Part shown: in pieces, positions 6,685-13,813 of the stretch | How positions within the stretch are numbered: the stretch's first letter is position 1 | Layout of the letters: the number at the start of each line of letters is the position of its first letter | From: an uncultured bacterium | GTDB taxonomy: Bacteria > Planctomycetota > UBA1135 > GCA-002686595 | Direction of reading: 5' to 3' | DNA length: 13,813 bases | Assembly (NCBI GenBank): GCA_913058555.1 | Contig: CAJXRJ010000116.1 | Span: 1 to 13,813, forward strand | The notes under the pieces: model-generated | Databases searched by the model: none | What the model was told of the DNA's origin: nothing | The model's input: the letters and a program-made list of their open reading frames with translations, nothing else | Position numbers and translations under genes: made by a program

Positions 6685-8264
6685 GGCACGCCGACGCTGG
6701 CACGGTAGTCCACGAAGGCTCGGAAGAACTCGGCGGTGACGTCCACGAGGCTCGAAGCCGCAGAAGCCGTTCGACGCTCGCGGATGTTGACCCGCAAAAG
6801 GTCACTTTCGCCTTCGCTGAATGCGAGCCGCTCGGCCTGCTCGAGAACACCCGCGAGGGCCACGTTCTGCTGGGCCAGCCCGATGATCTCCCACGTCTGG
6901 CGCAAGGCCACTTCGGCGTCGCGCACGTCGGCAACGACACGGTCCTGGGCGAACTGCAGCTCACGGTCGAGCTTGCGGATCTTCGCCTCGGTCACCTGCA
7001 CCTTGCCCTTTGCACTGCGCCGCTGGAGGGGCAGGTCAAAGTCGACGAATGCATCCAGCTCAAACGGCCCCTTGTCATCGGGGTTAGAAACCGCGCCGCC
7101 GGTGTCCCGTGACCCAGCGACACCAAGGCTGAGCTTGGGCAGCAGGTCGTTCTCCGCCTTGGCCAGATCCAGCTCGAGCCTCTGCCGCTCGATCTGGAGA
7201 GCACGCACCTCCGGCCGAAGCATGAGCGCCCGCTCAATGTCCCCGTCCGCGATCGTGGAGCCCGGATCAAAGGGACTCGGCAACGCCTCGGGCGCCTCCG
7301 CGAGCCGCGGCATACGGGGCTGCCCATCTTCGCCGCGGAGGTACAGGGACAGCTCGATGGCCGACTGCTGGACCTCCCGGGAGCTTTGAATCAGAATCGA
7401 CTCACGCTCCACCAAGAGCCGTCGGTTCTCGTCGACGGCGATGTCTGCCAAGTCCCCGTTCTCGACGCGGAGCTCGATGACAGCCTGGCGGTCCTGGGCG
7501 AGCAGGAGCAGTCGCTCGGCGATGCGTAGCTTCTGCGTGGTCGCCACCCATTTCCAGTAGGTGAGCGCCGCCTTGCGGGTCGCAGCGAGGCGTTTCTCAA
7601 GGACGATGGGCTCGGCCTGGGCCTCGGCGAGTCGGGACTGCCACAGTGCGAGGCGCCGGGCGTCGATCGAGCGGCCCGCGAGCAGCGGCAGCCGCACACC
7701 GCCGCTGAACTCCCCGCCCTCGTTGGTCTTGAGACCGCCCTCCCAAATGGGAAAGTCCCCTGCGCCCACTTTGTAGCCGCCAAAGAACGTCGCGCCGCCG
7801 GCCTCGATGGGCTGCTCGATCAAGATCTTCGCGGTTTCGTTCTCATAGAAGCCGTCGAGCCCCAGGAACGAGTCTGCCTTGACCCGCGTGTCGAAGCCGC
7901 CCTCTGCGGAGAGCCGCGTTCCAGCGGCGATCTCGACTTCCTCGAGGGCCGCGAGGATCAGGGGGAACTGCCTCTCAACGGAGCGCAGCACCTCGCTGAA
8001 CTCGATCGGCACGACATCCTCCTGGGCAGCTTCCGCCCCCGTGATGGGAAGGACGGGATCGACGAGCTTAGGGTCCGCGATCAGGGAGACCGCTGGCTGA
8101 CCGGGTTCGAAGCCGGACACGCCAAAGCGCTCCAACGTCGGCCCATCGGGGCGCGCGTAAGCCGCCACGGGCCGCGGCCCGCCGGTGGAGCAGCCAGGGA
8201 TCACCGCAAGGATCAGGACAAGGGATGCGCCAAGGGGCGCCCAATCCAGGGGCTGGTTCGTCAC
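6666..8264 (-). CDS. TolC/OEP-type outer-membrane efflux lipoprotein
   Basis: The 532-residue protein would form the outer-membrane channel of the adjoining exporter. An N-terminal hydrophobic stretch (11-23) ends in a lipobox-like VIPGC with Cys25, suggesting a lipid-anchored TolC/NodT-type protein; proline at the -2 position of the lipobox is unusual. Two OEP halves are visible: a helical region near 200-310 (RKAALTYWKWVATTQKLRIA near 230-249, then ENGDLADIAVDENRRLL), and a second half from about 345 (RPEVRALQIERQRLELDLAKAENDLLPKLSL region, 350-380) through coiled helices at 420-520. Strand-like segments containing GGYKVGAGDFP and FELDAFVDFDLPL fit the membrane barrel. The start is GTG at 8262-8264, overlapping the adaptor stop (GTGA), which implies translational coupling; no later start precedes the lipobox. 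It is the last gene of the exporter operon. Confidence 0.9.
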   Translation of the reverse strand: MTNQPLDWAPLGASLVLILAVIPGCSTGGPRPVAAYARPDGPTLERFGVSGFEPGQPAVSLIADPKLVDPVLPITGAEAAQEDVVPIEFSEVLRSVERQFPLILAALEEVEIAAGTRLSAEGGFDTRVKADSFLGLDGFYENETAKILIEQPIEAGGATFFGGYKVGAGDFPIWEGGLKTNEGGEFSGGVRLPLLAGRSIDARRLALWQSRLAEAQAEPIVLEKRLAATRKAALTYWKWVATTQKLRIAERLLLLAQDRQAVIELRVENGDLADIAVDENRRLLVERESILIQSSREVQQSAIELSLYLRGEDGQPRMPRLAEAPEALPSPFDPGSTIADGDIERALMLRPEVRALQIERQRLELDLAKAENDLLPKLSLGVAGSRDTGGAVSNPDDKGPFELDAFVDFDLPLQRRSAKGKVQVTEAKIRKLDRELQFAQDRVVADVRDAEVALRQTWEIIGLAQQNVALAGVLEQAERLAFSEGESDLLRVNIRERRTASAASSLVDVTAEFFRAFVDYRASVGVPYDEVK

Positions 8265-9634
8265 TTTTTGCTTTTGTCCTTCGAGCTGTCGTCCATCTTT
8301 CTCGCCTTCTTGTCCGTGCCCATCTTGGCGTCAGGACCATTCCGAAGCGAGGGGGGGAAGGCGTTCAGCTGGCGCCAAATCTCGTAGCCGGCGCTGACGG
8401 TCTCTAGCTGAACCCAACCGGTGGCCCGGACGCCCTGGCGCAGGAATCGACCATCGGGCCAAGGTTCGTCGCTCGGATCCGGCACGATCAGGACCCGCAC
8501 CCGGCCGTCCGTGGAGGCCTGGGCGTCCACGAGCGTCACAAGGCCTCCGAAGGTGCCGACCGCCACGGAGGGCCAGCCCGCCATCTGCACCGCAGGCCAA
8601 CCTTCGAACTGTAGGCGAGCCGTGCGGCCAGGTGAAATCAACGGGGCGTCGATGCCGCGCATCCAAAGCTCGACGGCGAGCTGCTCTGTGTCGGGGACGA
8701 TTTGGATGACGGGCTCACCGCGAGCGATCAGGTCGACGTTGTCGGCCCCCGCGATCGAGAGAATCGTACCGTCCATCGGGGCGGTGATCTCCTGGTTGGA
8801 CTGGCGCGCCACGGCGATCTTGGCCTCGTTGAGCTCCTTCTCAGCGGCGGCGAGCTTGCTCACCGCCTCCGCCCGTTCGGAGGACGTCTTCTGAATCTTG
8901 GCGCCGTTCTCGTTGTCGATCTTGTCGACGGTGTTCATCTTCGAGAGCTCTTCGTTGCGGGCCCGTTCAACCTTGGCCTCGCCCTCCGCCACCTTCGCCT
9001 TGGCGCTCAGGTACTCGCCTTCGGCCTCCTGCAGGGTCTTGTCGGACTTGACGCCGCTTTGGTTCAAGGTCTTCTGCCGCTCGTAGTCGAGGCGCTTTTG
9101 ATTCTCGATCGCCTCGGTAGATTTGAGCTGACTCTCCGCCTCGCGCACCTTGTCGATCGCGGCGCGTAGGTCATAGCGCGCGGACTCGAGCGCGAACCGC
9201 TTACCGTCGATCAACTGGATCAGCTGCTCGTCGTAGAACTCCAGGTTCTTGTGGGCCGCGTCGACCTTCTGCTGGGCGAACTGCACCTGCTGCTGGAGGC
9301 CCAGGAAGAAGTTGGGGTCTTGGTCCTCCATCACGGCCAACAGCTGGCCCTTCTTAACGCGGGATCCTTCTTGGACTTCTAGCTGAACCAGGCGCCCTGT
9401 GACCTGCGCCGGGATCGTTTGGATCCGCTGACGCGGGTCCGCCGCGGTGACGCGGCCTGCGCCGGGCACGTTCTGCTGCCACGGGACAAACATGAGGACG
9501 AGCGGCAACGCCAGCAGCATGAACCCAAGGGCAAAGGCCAGCTTGCGCCCCGCGCGGGCGCGGGACACGGCGTGCAGCACCGGCAGGTCCAGGGGCTCGA
9601 TCGTCTGGGACGGTGTGGAAACGATGGCGCTCAT
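8261..9634 (-). CDS. HlyD-type membrane fusion protein (periplasmic adaptor)
   Basis: The 457-residue adaptor links the ABC protein to the outer-membrane channel. It has a cytoplasmic N terminus (1-31), one membrane segment (about 32-50), the first half of a lipoyl-like domain with VTGRLVQLEVQEGSRVKKGQLL at 78-99, a long Gln/Glu/Lys-rich coiled coil (about 108-280), and the second lipoyl half around ITAPMDGTILSIAG (283-296). A beta-barrel domain follows (about 315-410). The C terminus (437-457) is a lysine/aspartate-rich low-complexity tail not typical of HlyD proteins. The start is ATG 9632-9634, within the ABC stop codon (ATGA overlap), preceded by a strong Shine-Dalgarno at 9641-9648. The coiled coil is long, as in type I secretion adaptors. 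The substrate is unknown. Confidence 0.92.
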   Translation of the reverse strand: MSAIVSTPSQTIEPLDLPVLHAVSRARAGRKLAFALGFMLLALPLVLMFVPWQQNVPGAGRVTAADPRQRIQTIPAQVTGRLVQLEVQEGSRVKKGQLLAVMEDQDPNFFLGLQQQVQFAQQKVDAAHKNLEFYDEQLIQLIDGKRFALESARYDLRAAIDKVREAESQLKSTEAIENQKRLDYERQKTLNQSGVKSDKTLQEAEGEYLSAKAKVAEGEAKVERARNEELSKMNTVDKIDNENGAKIQKTSSERAEAVSKLAAAEKELNEAKIAVARQSNQEITAPMDGTILSIAGADNVDLIARGEPVIQIVPDTEQLAVELWMRGIDAPLISPGRTARLQFEGWPAVQMAGWPSVAVGTFGGLVTLVDAQASTDGRVRVLIVPDPSDEPWPDGRFLRQGVRATGWVQLETVSAGYEIWRQLNAFPPSLRNGPDAKMGTDKKARKMDDSSKDKSKK

Positions 9635-11895
9635 GAACGGTCACCTCCGGAGGCGTTGAGCGAGGCAGCGGGGGTATAAGTCGCGGCGGCACCTTGACGG
9701 AGCTCGAGCAAGCCGTCGACGCGTCCGTGGACCTTGGGATCGTCGGAGACGATCACGAGAGACCAAGGCGCTTCGGGGTCGAAGAGGGAATCCCGCACGC
9801 TCTCGCAGAGAGAACTCTCGAGCCCGTCGAAGAGCCCGTCGACCACCAGCACCCTCGGAGAGCCAGCGACGGCCCGGGCGAGCATCAGCCTTTCGAGTTC
9901 GCTCTGGGTCAGCGCACGCGACGAGGGGTGAAGGACCGTGTCGAGACCGTCCGGAAGGCCGTCCACCACGCTCCGCAGCCCCGCACAGTCGATCGCCCGC
10001 CGGACGTCATCGCCGGAGACAAAGGGGCGCCTCAGTCGAACGTTCTCGCGCAGGGTCCCGTGGACGGCCTCGGTGCTCGAGACGAGGGCGACGTCCCTGC
10101 GAAGGGCGTCCAGGGACAGGTCGCGTACGTCCCGGCCGTCCAGTCGAATCACCCCTGCCGCGGGCTCGCGCATGCGCCAAAGAAGGTCGAGGAGGGCCGT
10201 CTTCCCCGAGCCGCTCGGCCCGGTGACCGCCATATTCTGGCCCGGTTCGAGTTTGAACGAGACGTCGGTGAAGAGGGTTTGGCCCCTTCCGTTCTTCCAG
10301 GCGAGACCGTTCACCTCGAGGCCACCCGAGGTGCCGTGGGCGATGCCGGGGATGGACTCCCCTTCGCGGCTTTCGATCGGCAGGTCCAGGAGCTGCCCCA
10401 CCTTGTGGACGCCCGCCATGACGTCGTACCACGTCTCGAGGTGCTTGCCCATCTTGGCCACGGAGACAACGACCGCCGTCACGATGAGCTCGGCGGCCAC
10501 CAGCTGGCCGAGACTCAGACTGCCCTGGATGACGAGGAATCCGCCGATCCCGAGGAGCGCAACGCTGGCGACCACTTGGAGCGCGAGGGCGCCGCTGATC
10601 TGACGGAAGAGCGTGCGGAAGTGCAGGGTGCGTGTCTCCAGCCAGCTCCGCGTGAGGGCATCGGAGCGTTCGAAGATCCACTGCTCGGAGCCCCCCGCCT
10701 TGAAGGTGTAGGGACTGCGTGCAATCTCTTCGAGCCACGCGGCGACCTTGTACTTCGCGGAACTCTCGGCGATGGCCGTCGCCTCGCCGCGGCGCAGCGG
10801 TCCAAAGACAATGATCGCGATCACCACGAGCAAGCCCGCGTCAAACGCGAGGAGAAGGGGGTGGTAGAACGCCAGAACGGAGAGGCCGACGACGATGCTT
10901 AGGACGACGCCGAGTGCATCGATGAGCAGCTTCGAGGCGCCCTTTTGAACCGTGAGGACGTCGAAGAACCGGTTCACGAGCTCAGGCCCATGCCCCGTGT
11001 CGTAGGCGCTCGCCTGGACGCGCGGCAGGCGCGCCGCCACATCGGCGACGGTTCGAATGAAGAGGCGCCGCTGGATGAGTTCGACGATCCAGGTCTGAAT
11101 CCCCATCAGCGAAGCGGCGAAACCAAGCGCGAGCGTGAGGATCAGCGCCACCGCGATGAGCTGCTGAAGGGAGCCCCCCACCGCCGCCGAGTTGACGATA
11201 GCCTGCACCGCGATCGGCGTTGCCAGCATCAAGATGCCGATCGTGATCGCGAAGAGCATGATCGCCAACACGTCCGTGCGGTCGGGCTCGAGCAGGCGCA
11301 GGAGCCGGCGGAAGGGCGTCAAGGGCACGCCAGCGCCAGCATTCGATACCGCGCTATCCTGGGGCGTCCCCGGATCCGCGACGAGCCAGGTAAGGGTGTC
11401 GTCCGGCTCGACGCCAATGTGAGCGCTGAGCTGATCGGCGCCGACTTTTACGGACACGCCGGCGGCGGGACCAAGCGCTCCGTCGGGGGCGTCTTCGAAG
11501 GTGACGACCTGGATGCGGCCGCCCCCCTTGCACTCAAGGAAGAACCAGCGAGCCCCGTCCTCGGACGTCGTGACAAGTGGTTGACCGCCGCGGATCACTT
11601 CCACAGCGTCGGGCGTGCTCGCCGTCGCCAGCGACGTCCGCATCCCGAGGCCGCTGCCGACGCGGGCCAGCCAGTCGAGGAATTCGGGCGCCGCGACATC
11701 CGGTCCAGACGGTGGCTCCGACTGGGCGAGCAGGCGCCCCAGAGCCGCTGGCCCAGTCCGCGTGCGGCAGGCCGCCGCGACGCGGGCAAGCACCCGGCCA
11801 GCGAGGGCGCTGGTGCCAGAATCAACGCTGGCACGGCCTCCGTCGCCTTGGGTTGGGAGAGGGGCTGACTGGTTGAAATCGTCGGCGCTGGTCAT
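9631..11895 (-). CDS. ABC exporter (TMD-NBD fusion) with degenerate nucleotide-binding domain
   Basis: The 754-residue protein heads the exporter operon. Residues about 30-185 form a soluble domain lacking a visible catalytic Cys/His pair but placed like the C39-like domains of type I secretion ABC proteins. Six membrane segments follow (near 208-227, 245-263, 325-345, 347-365, 436-456 and 463-481). The nucleotide-binding domain spans about 525-735. Walker A is intact (GPSGSGKT, 559-566) and LPDGLDT (647-653) is family-like. Other motifs deviate: VSST at 605-608 replaces the Q-loop glutamine, LTQSE at 662-666 replaces LSGGQ, Walker B reads VLVVDG (682-687) with glycine for the catalytic glutamate, and VSDD at 716-719 replaces the H-loop histidine. 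LERLMLARAV after the signature is conserved. The start is ATG 11893-11895 with no visible ribosome site. It overlaps the adaptor gene by 4 nt. ABC exporter fold: sure. ATPase competence: doubtful. Confidence 0.9.
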   Translation of the reverse strand: MTSADDFNQSAPLPTQGDGGRASVDSGTSALAGRVLARVAAACRTRTGPAALGRLLAQSEPPSGPDVAAPEFLDWLARVGSGLGMRTSLATASTPDAVEVIRGGQPLVTTSEDGARWFFLECKGGGRIQVVTFEDAPDGALGPAAGVSVKVGADQLSAHIGVEPDDTLTWLVADPGTPQDSAVSNAGAGVPLTPFRRLLRLLEPDRTDVLAIMLFAITIGILMLATPIAVQAIVNSAAVGGSLQQLIAVALILTLALGFAASLMGIQTWIVELIQRRLFIRTVADVAARLPRVQASAYDTGHGPELVNRFFDVLTVQKGASKLLIDALGVVLSIVVGLSVLAFYHPLLLAFDAGLLVVIAIIVFGPLRRGEATAIAESSAKYKVAAWLEEIARSPYTFKAGGSEQWIFERSDALTRSWLETRTLHFRTLFRQISGALALQVVASVALLGIGGFLVIQGSLSLGQLVAAELIVTAVVVSVAKMGKHLETWYDVMAGVHKVGQLLDLPIESREGESIPGIAHGTSGGLEVNGLAWKNGRGQTLFTDVSFKLEPGQNMAVTGPSGSGKTALLDLLWRMREPAAGVIRLDGRDVRDLSLDALRRDVALVSSTEAVHGTLRENVRLRRPFVSGDDVRRAIDCAGLRSVVDGLPDGLDTVLHPSSRALTQSELERLMLARAVAGSPRVLVVDGLFDGLESSLCESVRDSLFDPEAPWSLVIVSDDPKVHGRVDGLLELRQGAAATYTPAASLNASGGDRS
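9641..9648 (-). promoter_or_regulatory. Consensus Shine-Dalgarno of the HlyD gene
   Basis: On the minus strand GGAGGTGA lies 6 nt before the adaptor ATG, inside the last codons of the ABC gene. It is the only strong ribosome-binding site seen before any gene in this window, and it confirms the start at 9634. It probably ensures independent initiation besides coupling through the ATGA overlap. Confidence 0.85.
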
Positions 11896-11983
11896 GACAG
11901 GAAGAGCGCAAGCGGCGAAAGGGACTCAGGGGGCGCACCAGAGGGGTGCAGGGAATTGGTGACCCAGAGGTCCAGTGGCGGCG

Positions 11984-12000
11984 AAGTGAGTGGCTCACTT
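11984..12000 (-). other. Short perfect hairpin AAGTGAG-TGG-CTCACTT
   Basis: A 7-bp perfect inverted repeat (11984-11990 with 11994-12000) with a 3-nt loop lies directly beside the larger hairpin at 12006-12040, in the 204-nt gap between the SulP gene and the exporter operon. It may contribute to transcript end formation or be an operator-like palindrome for the operon starting at 11895. The role is unproven. Confidence 0.35.
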
Positions 12001-12005
12001 AGGAA

Positions 12006-12040
12006 GGGGGCCAGGCCGCACATCGTGCGGTCCGGCCCTC
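12006..12040 (-). terminator. Likely transcription terminator of the SulP gene
   Basis: Positions 12006-12021 pair with 12025-12040 over 16 positions, with one mismatch and two G-U pairs and a 3-nt loop (ATC). The core is CCGCAC with GTGCGG. On the minus strand it lies 60 nt after the SulP stop and is followed only by TTCCTAAG, a weak T-tract. It is the best candidate to end SulP transcription before the exporter operon. The rest of the 204-nt gap (11896-12099) shows no gene and no recognisable promoter. Confidence 0.5.
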
Positions 12041-12099
12041 CGAGTGTCTTATCGGTCATGGAGCGCCACAGCTACAGGGGCTAACTCCAGTTCAATGGC

Positions 12100-13740
12100 C
12101 TAGTTGGTCTGGCCGCCCGATGGCTTCTTCAGGCCCATGGCAATGGCTGAACTTTCGGGGAGGCGCGTCGCCGTCTTCGGACTGAAGTGCCCCATACGCT
12201 CGACGGTGATCCCTTTGCGCTCGGCAGTAGATTCGAACGCGCGGATGATCTCGAGCGCGTCATGATCCATGCGGATCGTCGACGTCGCATCGATGAGCAC
12301 GTTGGAGCCGTTCGGGATCGAGCTGAGCTCCTTGAGGAGCGCACCCTTGTTCAGGAATGTGACCTCTTCCGCGAGGCGCATGCGCACCTGGTGGGCCGAG
12401 CTGGAATCGCCAGACTCCTCAATGTGCATGAAGTGGGAATTCTGGAAGTGGCTGCGGAGGATCACAAAGATCGCAACGGCCATTCCAAGGCCGATTCCCG
12501 TGAGGAGGTCCGTGAAGACGATGCCCAGGATCGTCACGATGAACGGCACGAGTTGCTGCGAGCCAAGCTTGTACATCTCCACGAAGGAGGACGGCTTCGC
12601 GAGCTTGTACCCGACGACGAGCAGGATCGCTGCCAAGGCCGCAAGGGGCACGAGGTTCAGGATCTGGGGCAAGTAGAGAACGGCGAGGAGGATGAACGCC
12701 CCATGCAGGATGGCGGAGAGCTTCGTGCGGCCGCCGCTTTGGATGTTCGCGGAGCTTCGAACGATCACCTGGGTGACGGGGAGGCCGCCAATGAGGCCCG
12801 AGGCCATGTTGCCCACGCCCTGGGCGACGAGCTCGCGGTTGGTGGGCGTCACTCGCTTCTCGGGGTCGAGTTTGTCGGTGGCTTCCACGCAGAGGAGCGT
12901 CTCGAGGCTCGCGACAATGGCCATGGTGATGCCCGTGAACCAAACGGAGCTCATCTTGAAGGCGGCCAGCGTCGGGTGATTCAGGCTGGACTTGACCTCC
13001 GCGAAGTCCTCGTAAATGGGGACGCTCACCAGATGACTCGGATCGAGCGCCAAGCCAGGGGAGAACTTCTGGGCCCATACCTGGAATCCGATGCCGAATC
13101 CAACCGCGACGAGGGGCCCTTGGATGATGCGACAGACCTTGAACTTCTTGGTGAGCACGACCTCCCAGAGGATCAGAATCGCAAGGCACGTGACGCTGAC
13201 GATGATCGCCCCCACGGCGAGGTCGTCGACCATGCTCGTGAGGCTAGAAAACGTCGTCTCATCGCCCGCGGTCGCAGCTGGCTGCTTGAAGGACAGGTCG
13301 CCCTCGGGGTCGGCGTCATGACCCAGGGCGTGCGGGATCTGCTTCAGGACGATGATGACGCCGATGCCAGCGAGCATCCCCTTGATCACTGAGGAGGGGA
13401 AGAAGTACCCGACCACGCCGCCGCGGAGGAGGCCAAGGACGATCTGGATGGCCCCGGCGACGACGACGGATGCGAGGAAGAGGTGGAAGCCCTCTTCCAC
13501 GCCGCCAAACTCCTTGATCGCCGTGAGCACGATGACCGCGAGGCCAGCCGCGGGACCTGACACTCCGAGCGGCGAACCGCTGATCGGCCCCACGACGAGG
13601 CCGCCAACGATGCCCGCGATCAAGCCCGCTTCGAGCGGTGCTCCGCTGGCCAGGGCGATGCCGAGACAGAGGGGGACAGCAACGAAGAAGACGACGATCG
13701 AAGCTGGTAGGTCGCTTCGGAGGTGCGCGAAAGGGTTCAT
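12100..13740 (-). CDS. SulP-family anion (probable bicarbonate/sulfate) transporter
   Basis: The 546-residue protein has a multi-pass SulP membrane domain (about 10-430). Conserved family blocks include DLPASIVVFFVAVPLCLGIA (10-29), GSPLGVSGPAAGL (55-67), ASLETLLCVEATDKLDP (277-293) and the segment from GGLPVTQVIVRSSANIQSGG (318-337) to KLSAILHG. A short C-terminal STAS-like domain follows (about 452-520, with VLIDATSTIRMDHDAL near 481-496). Relatives with this N-terminal form are frequently bicarbonate or sulfate carriers and often adjoin a carbonic anhydrase gene; none is visible here, though the upstream side is lost. The start is ATG 13738-13740 (MNPFAHL). The open frame continues upstream to 13791, but that part (beginning MCIRDS) is translated adapter and must not be annotated. 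No Shine-Dalgarno is seen in the 34 genomic bases upstream. The stop is TAG. Confidence 0.92.
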   Translation of the reverse strand: MNPFAHLRSDLPASIVVFFVAVPLCLGIALASGAPLEAGLIAGIVGGLVVGPISGSPLGVSGPAAGLAVIVLTAIKEFGGVEEGFHLFLASVVVAGAIQIVLGLLRGGVVGYFFPSSVIKGMLAGIGVIIVLKQIPHALGHDADPEGDLSFKQPAATAGDETTFSSLTSMVDDLAVGAIIVSVTCLAILILWEVVLTKKFKVCRIIQGPLVAVGFGIGFQVWAQKFSPGLALDPSHLVSVPIYEDFAEVKSSLNHPTLAAFKMSSVWFTGITMAIVASLETLLCVEATDKLDPEKRVTPTNRELVAQGVGNMASGLIGGLPVTQVIVRSSANIQSGGRTKLSAILHGAFILLAVLYLPQILNLVPLAALAAILLVVGYKLAKPSSFVEMYKLGSQQLVPFIVTILGIVFTDLLTGIGLGMAVAIFVILRSHFQNSHFMHIEESGDSSSAHQVRMRLAEEVTFLNKGALLKELSSIPNGSNVLIDATSTIRMDHDALEIIRAFESTAERKGITVERMGHFSPKTATRLPESSAIAMGLKKPSGGQTN

Positions 13741-13774
13741 CGGATCCGGCGGGGAGGGAAGGGCGGCTGGGGGA

Positions 13775-13813
13775 CTGTCTCTTATACACATCTGACGCTG
13801 CCGACGATATGCA
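13775..13813. other. Nextera (Tn5 mosaic-end) sequencing adapter, assembly artefact
   Basis: The contig ends with the 19-nt Tn5 mosaic end CTGTCTCTTATACACATCT (13775-13793), followed directly by GACGCTGCCGACGA (13794-13807), the read-through sequence of an Illumina Nextera library. The last six bases, TATGCA, look like the start of an i5 index. From memory they match the reverse complement of index S506 (ACTGCATA). Genomic sequence therefore stops at 13774. In translation the adapter yields the well-known spurious peptides MCIRDS, MYKRQ and LSLIHI. Confidence 0.97.

Noticed and set aside
9694..10902. 402-codon open frame on the plus strand inside the ABC gene
   Set aside because: It is complementary to well-conserved NBD and TMD sequence and its product is low-complexity and charged; a codon-bias shadow.
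12041..12099. Possible promoter (TTGAAC ... TAGCTG on the minus strand) for the exporter operon
   Set aside because: Spacing is 15 nt and the -10 match is poor; it also lies upstream of the likely SulP terminator, so it is not convincing.
12187..13392. 401-codon open frame on the plus strand inside the SulP gene
   Set aside because: Antisense to conserved SulP motifs; the product is Glu/Arg/Asp-rich with no recognisable fold.
13741..13791. Upstream extension of the SulP gene beginning MCIRDS
   Set aside because: It is translated from the Nextera mosaic end and non-conserved leader; the true start at 13740 matches the SulP family N terminus.
13775..13793. Real Tn5 transposon end
   Set aside because: The mosaic end is a synthetic hybrid and is followed by the Illumina adapter sequence, not by IS50 sequence.

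Overview
The window is a GC-rich bacterial contig end, almost certainly from a metagenome or short-read assembly. Its last ~39 bases (13775-13813) are Illumina Nextera transposase adapter plus the start of an index, not genomic DNA. The lineage cannot be fixed from the sequence alone. High GC, leaderless or Shine-Dalgarno-poor starts, a secreted alpha/alpha-toroid (prenyltransferase/squalene-oxidase-like) protein, a large secreted BNR/sortilin-type propeller protein and a HAMP-only membrane protein together resemble Planctomycetota, or another deeply branching Gram-negative group. A TolC-type outer-membrane lipoprotein shows that the cell has two membranes.

Layout. From the left, four genes run on the minus strand, in transcription order from 5900 down to 17: a 138-aa membrane protein, a secreted alpha/alpha-toroid protein, a two-TM HAMP-only protein and an 1100-aa secreted BNR-repeat protein. 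The first two are 33 nt apart and probably co-transcribed. The gaps before the third and fourth hold strong inverted repeats. Diverging from this group across 55 nt is the only plus-strand gene, an RluA-type pseudouridine synthase (5956-6684). Its end overlaps by 19 nt the convergent end of a tightly coupled three-gene exporter operon on the minus strand: ABC transporter (11895-9631), HlyD-type adaptor (9634-8261) and TolC-type lipoprotein (8264-6666), joined by 4-nt ATGA and GTGA overlaps. A 204-nt gap with a strong hairpin separates this from a SulP-family anion transporter (13740-12100) at the contig end.

How they work together. The three exporter genes encode every layer of a type I secretion/efflux-like machine: inner-membrane ABC protein, periplasm-spanning adaptor and outer-membrane channel. 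The most unusual point is that the ABC protein keeps a perfect Walker A motif but has lost the Q-loop glutamine, the LSGGQ signature, the Walker B catalytic glutamate and the H-loop histidine. It also has an N-terminal soluble domain in the position of a C39-like peptidase domain. No cargo gene is visible nearby. The remaining genes look like ordinary accessory or housekeeping content. I found no CRISPR array, tRNA, rRNA, insertion sequence or phage gene.
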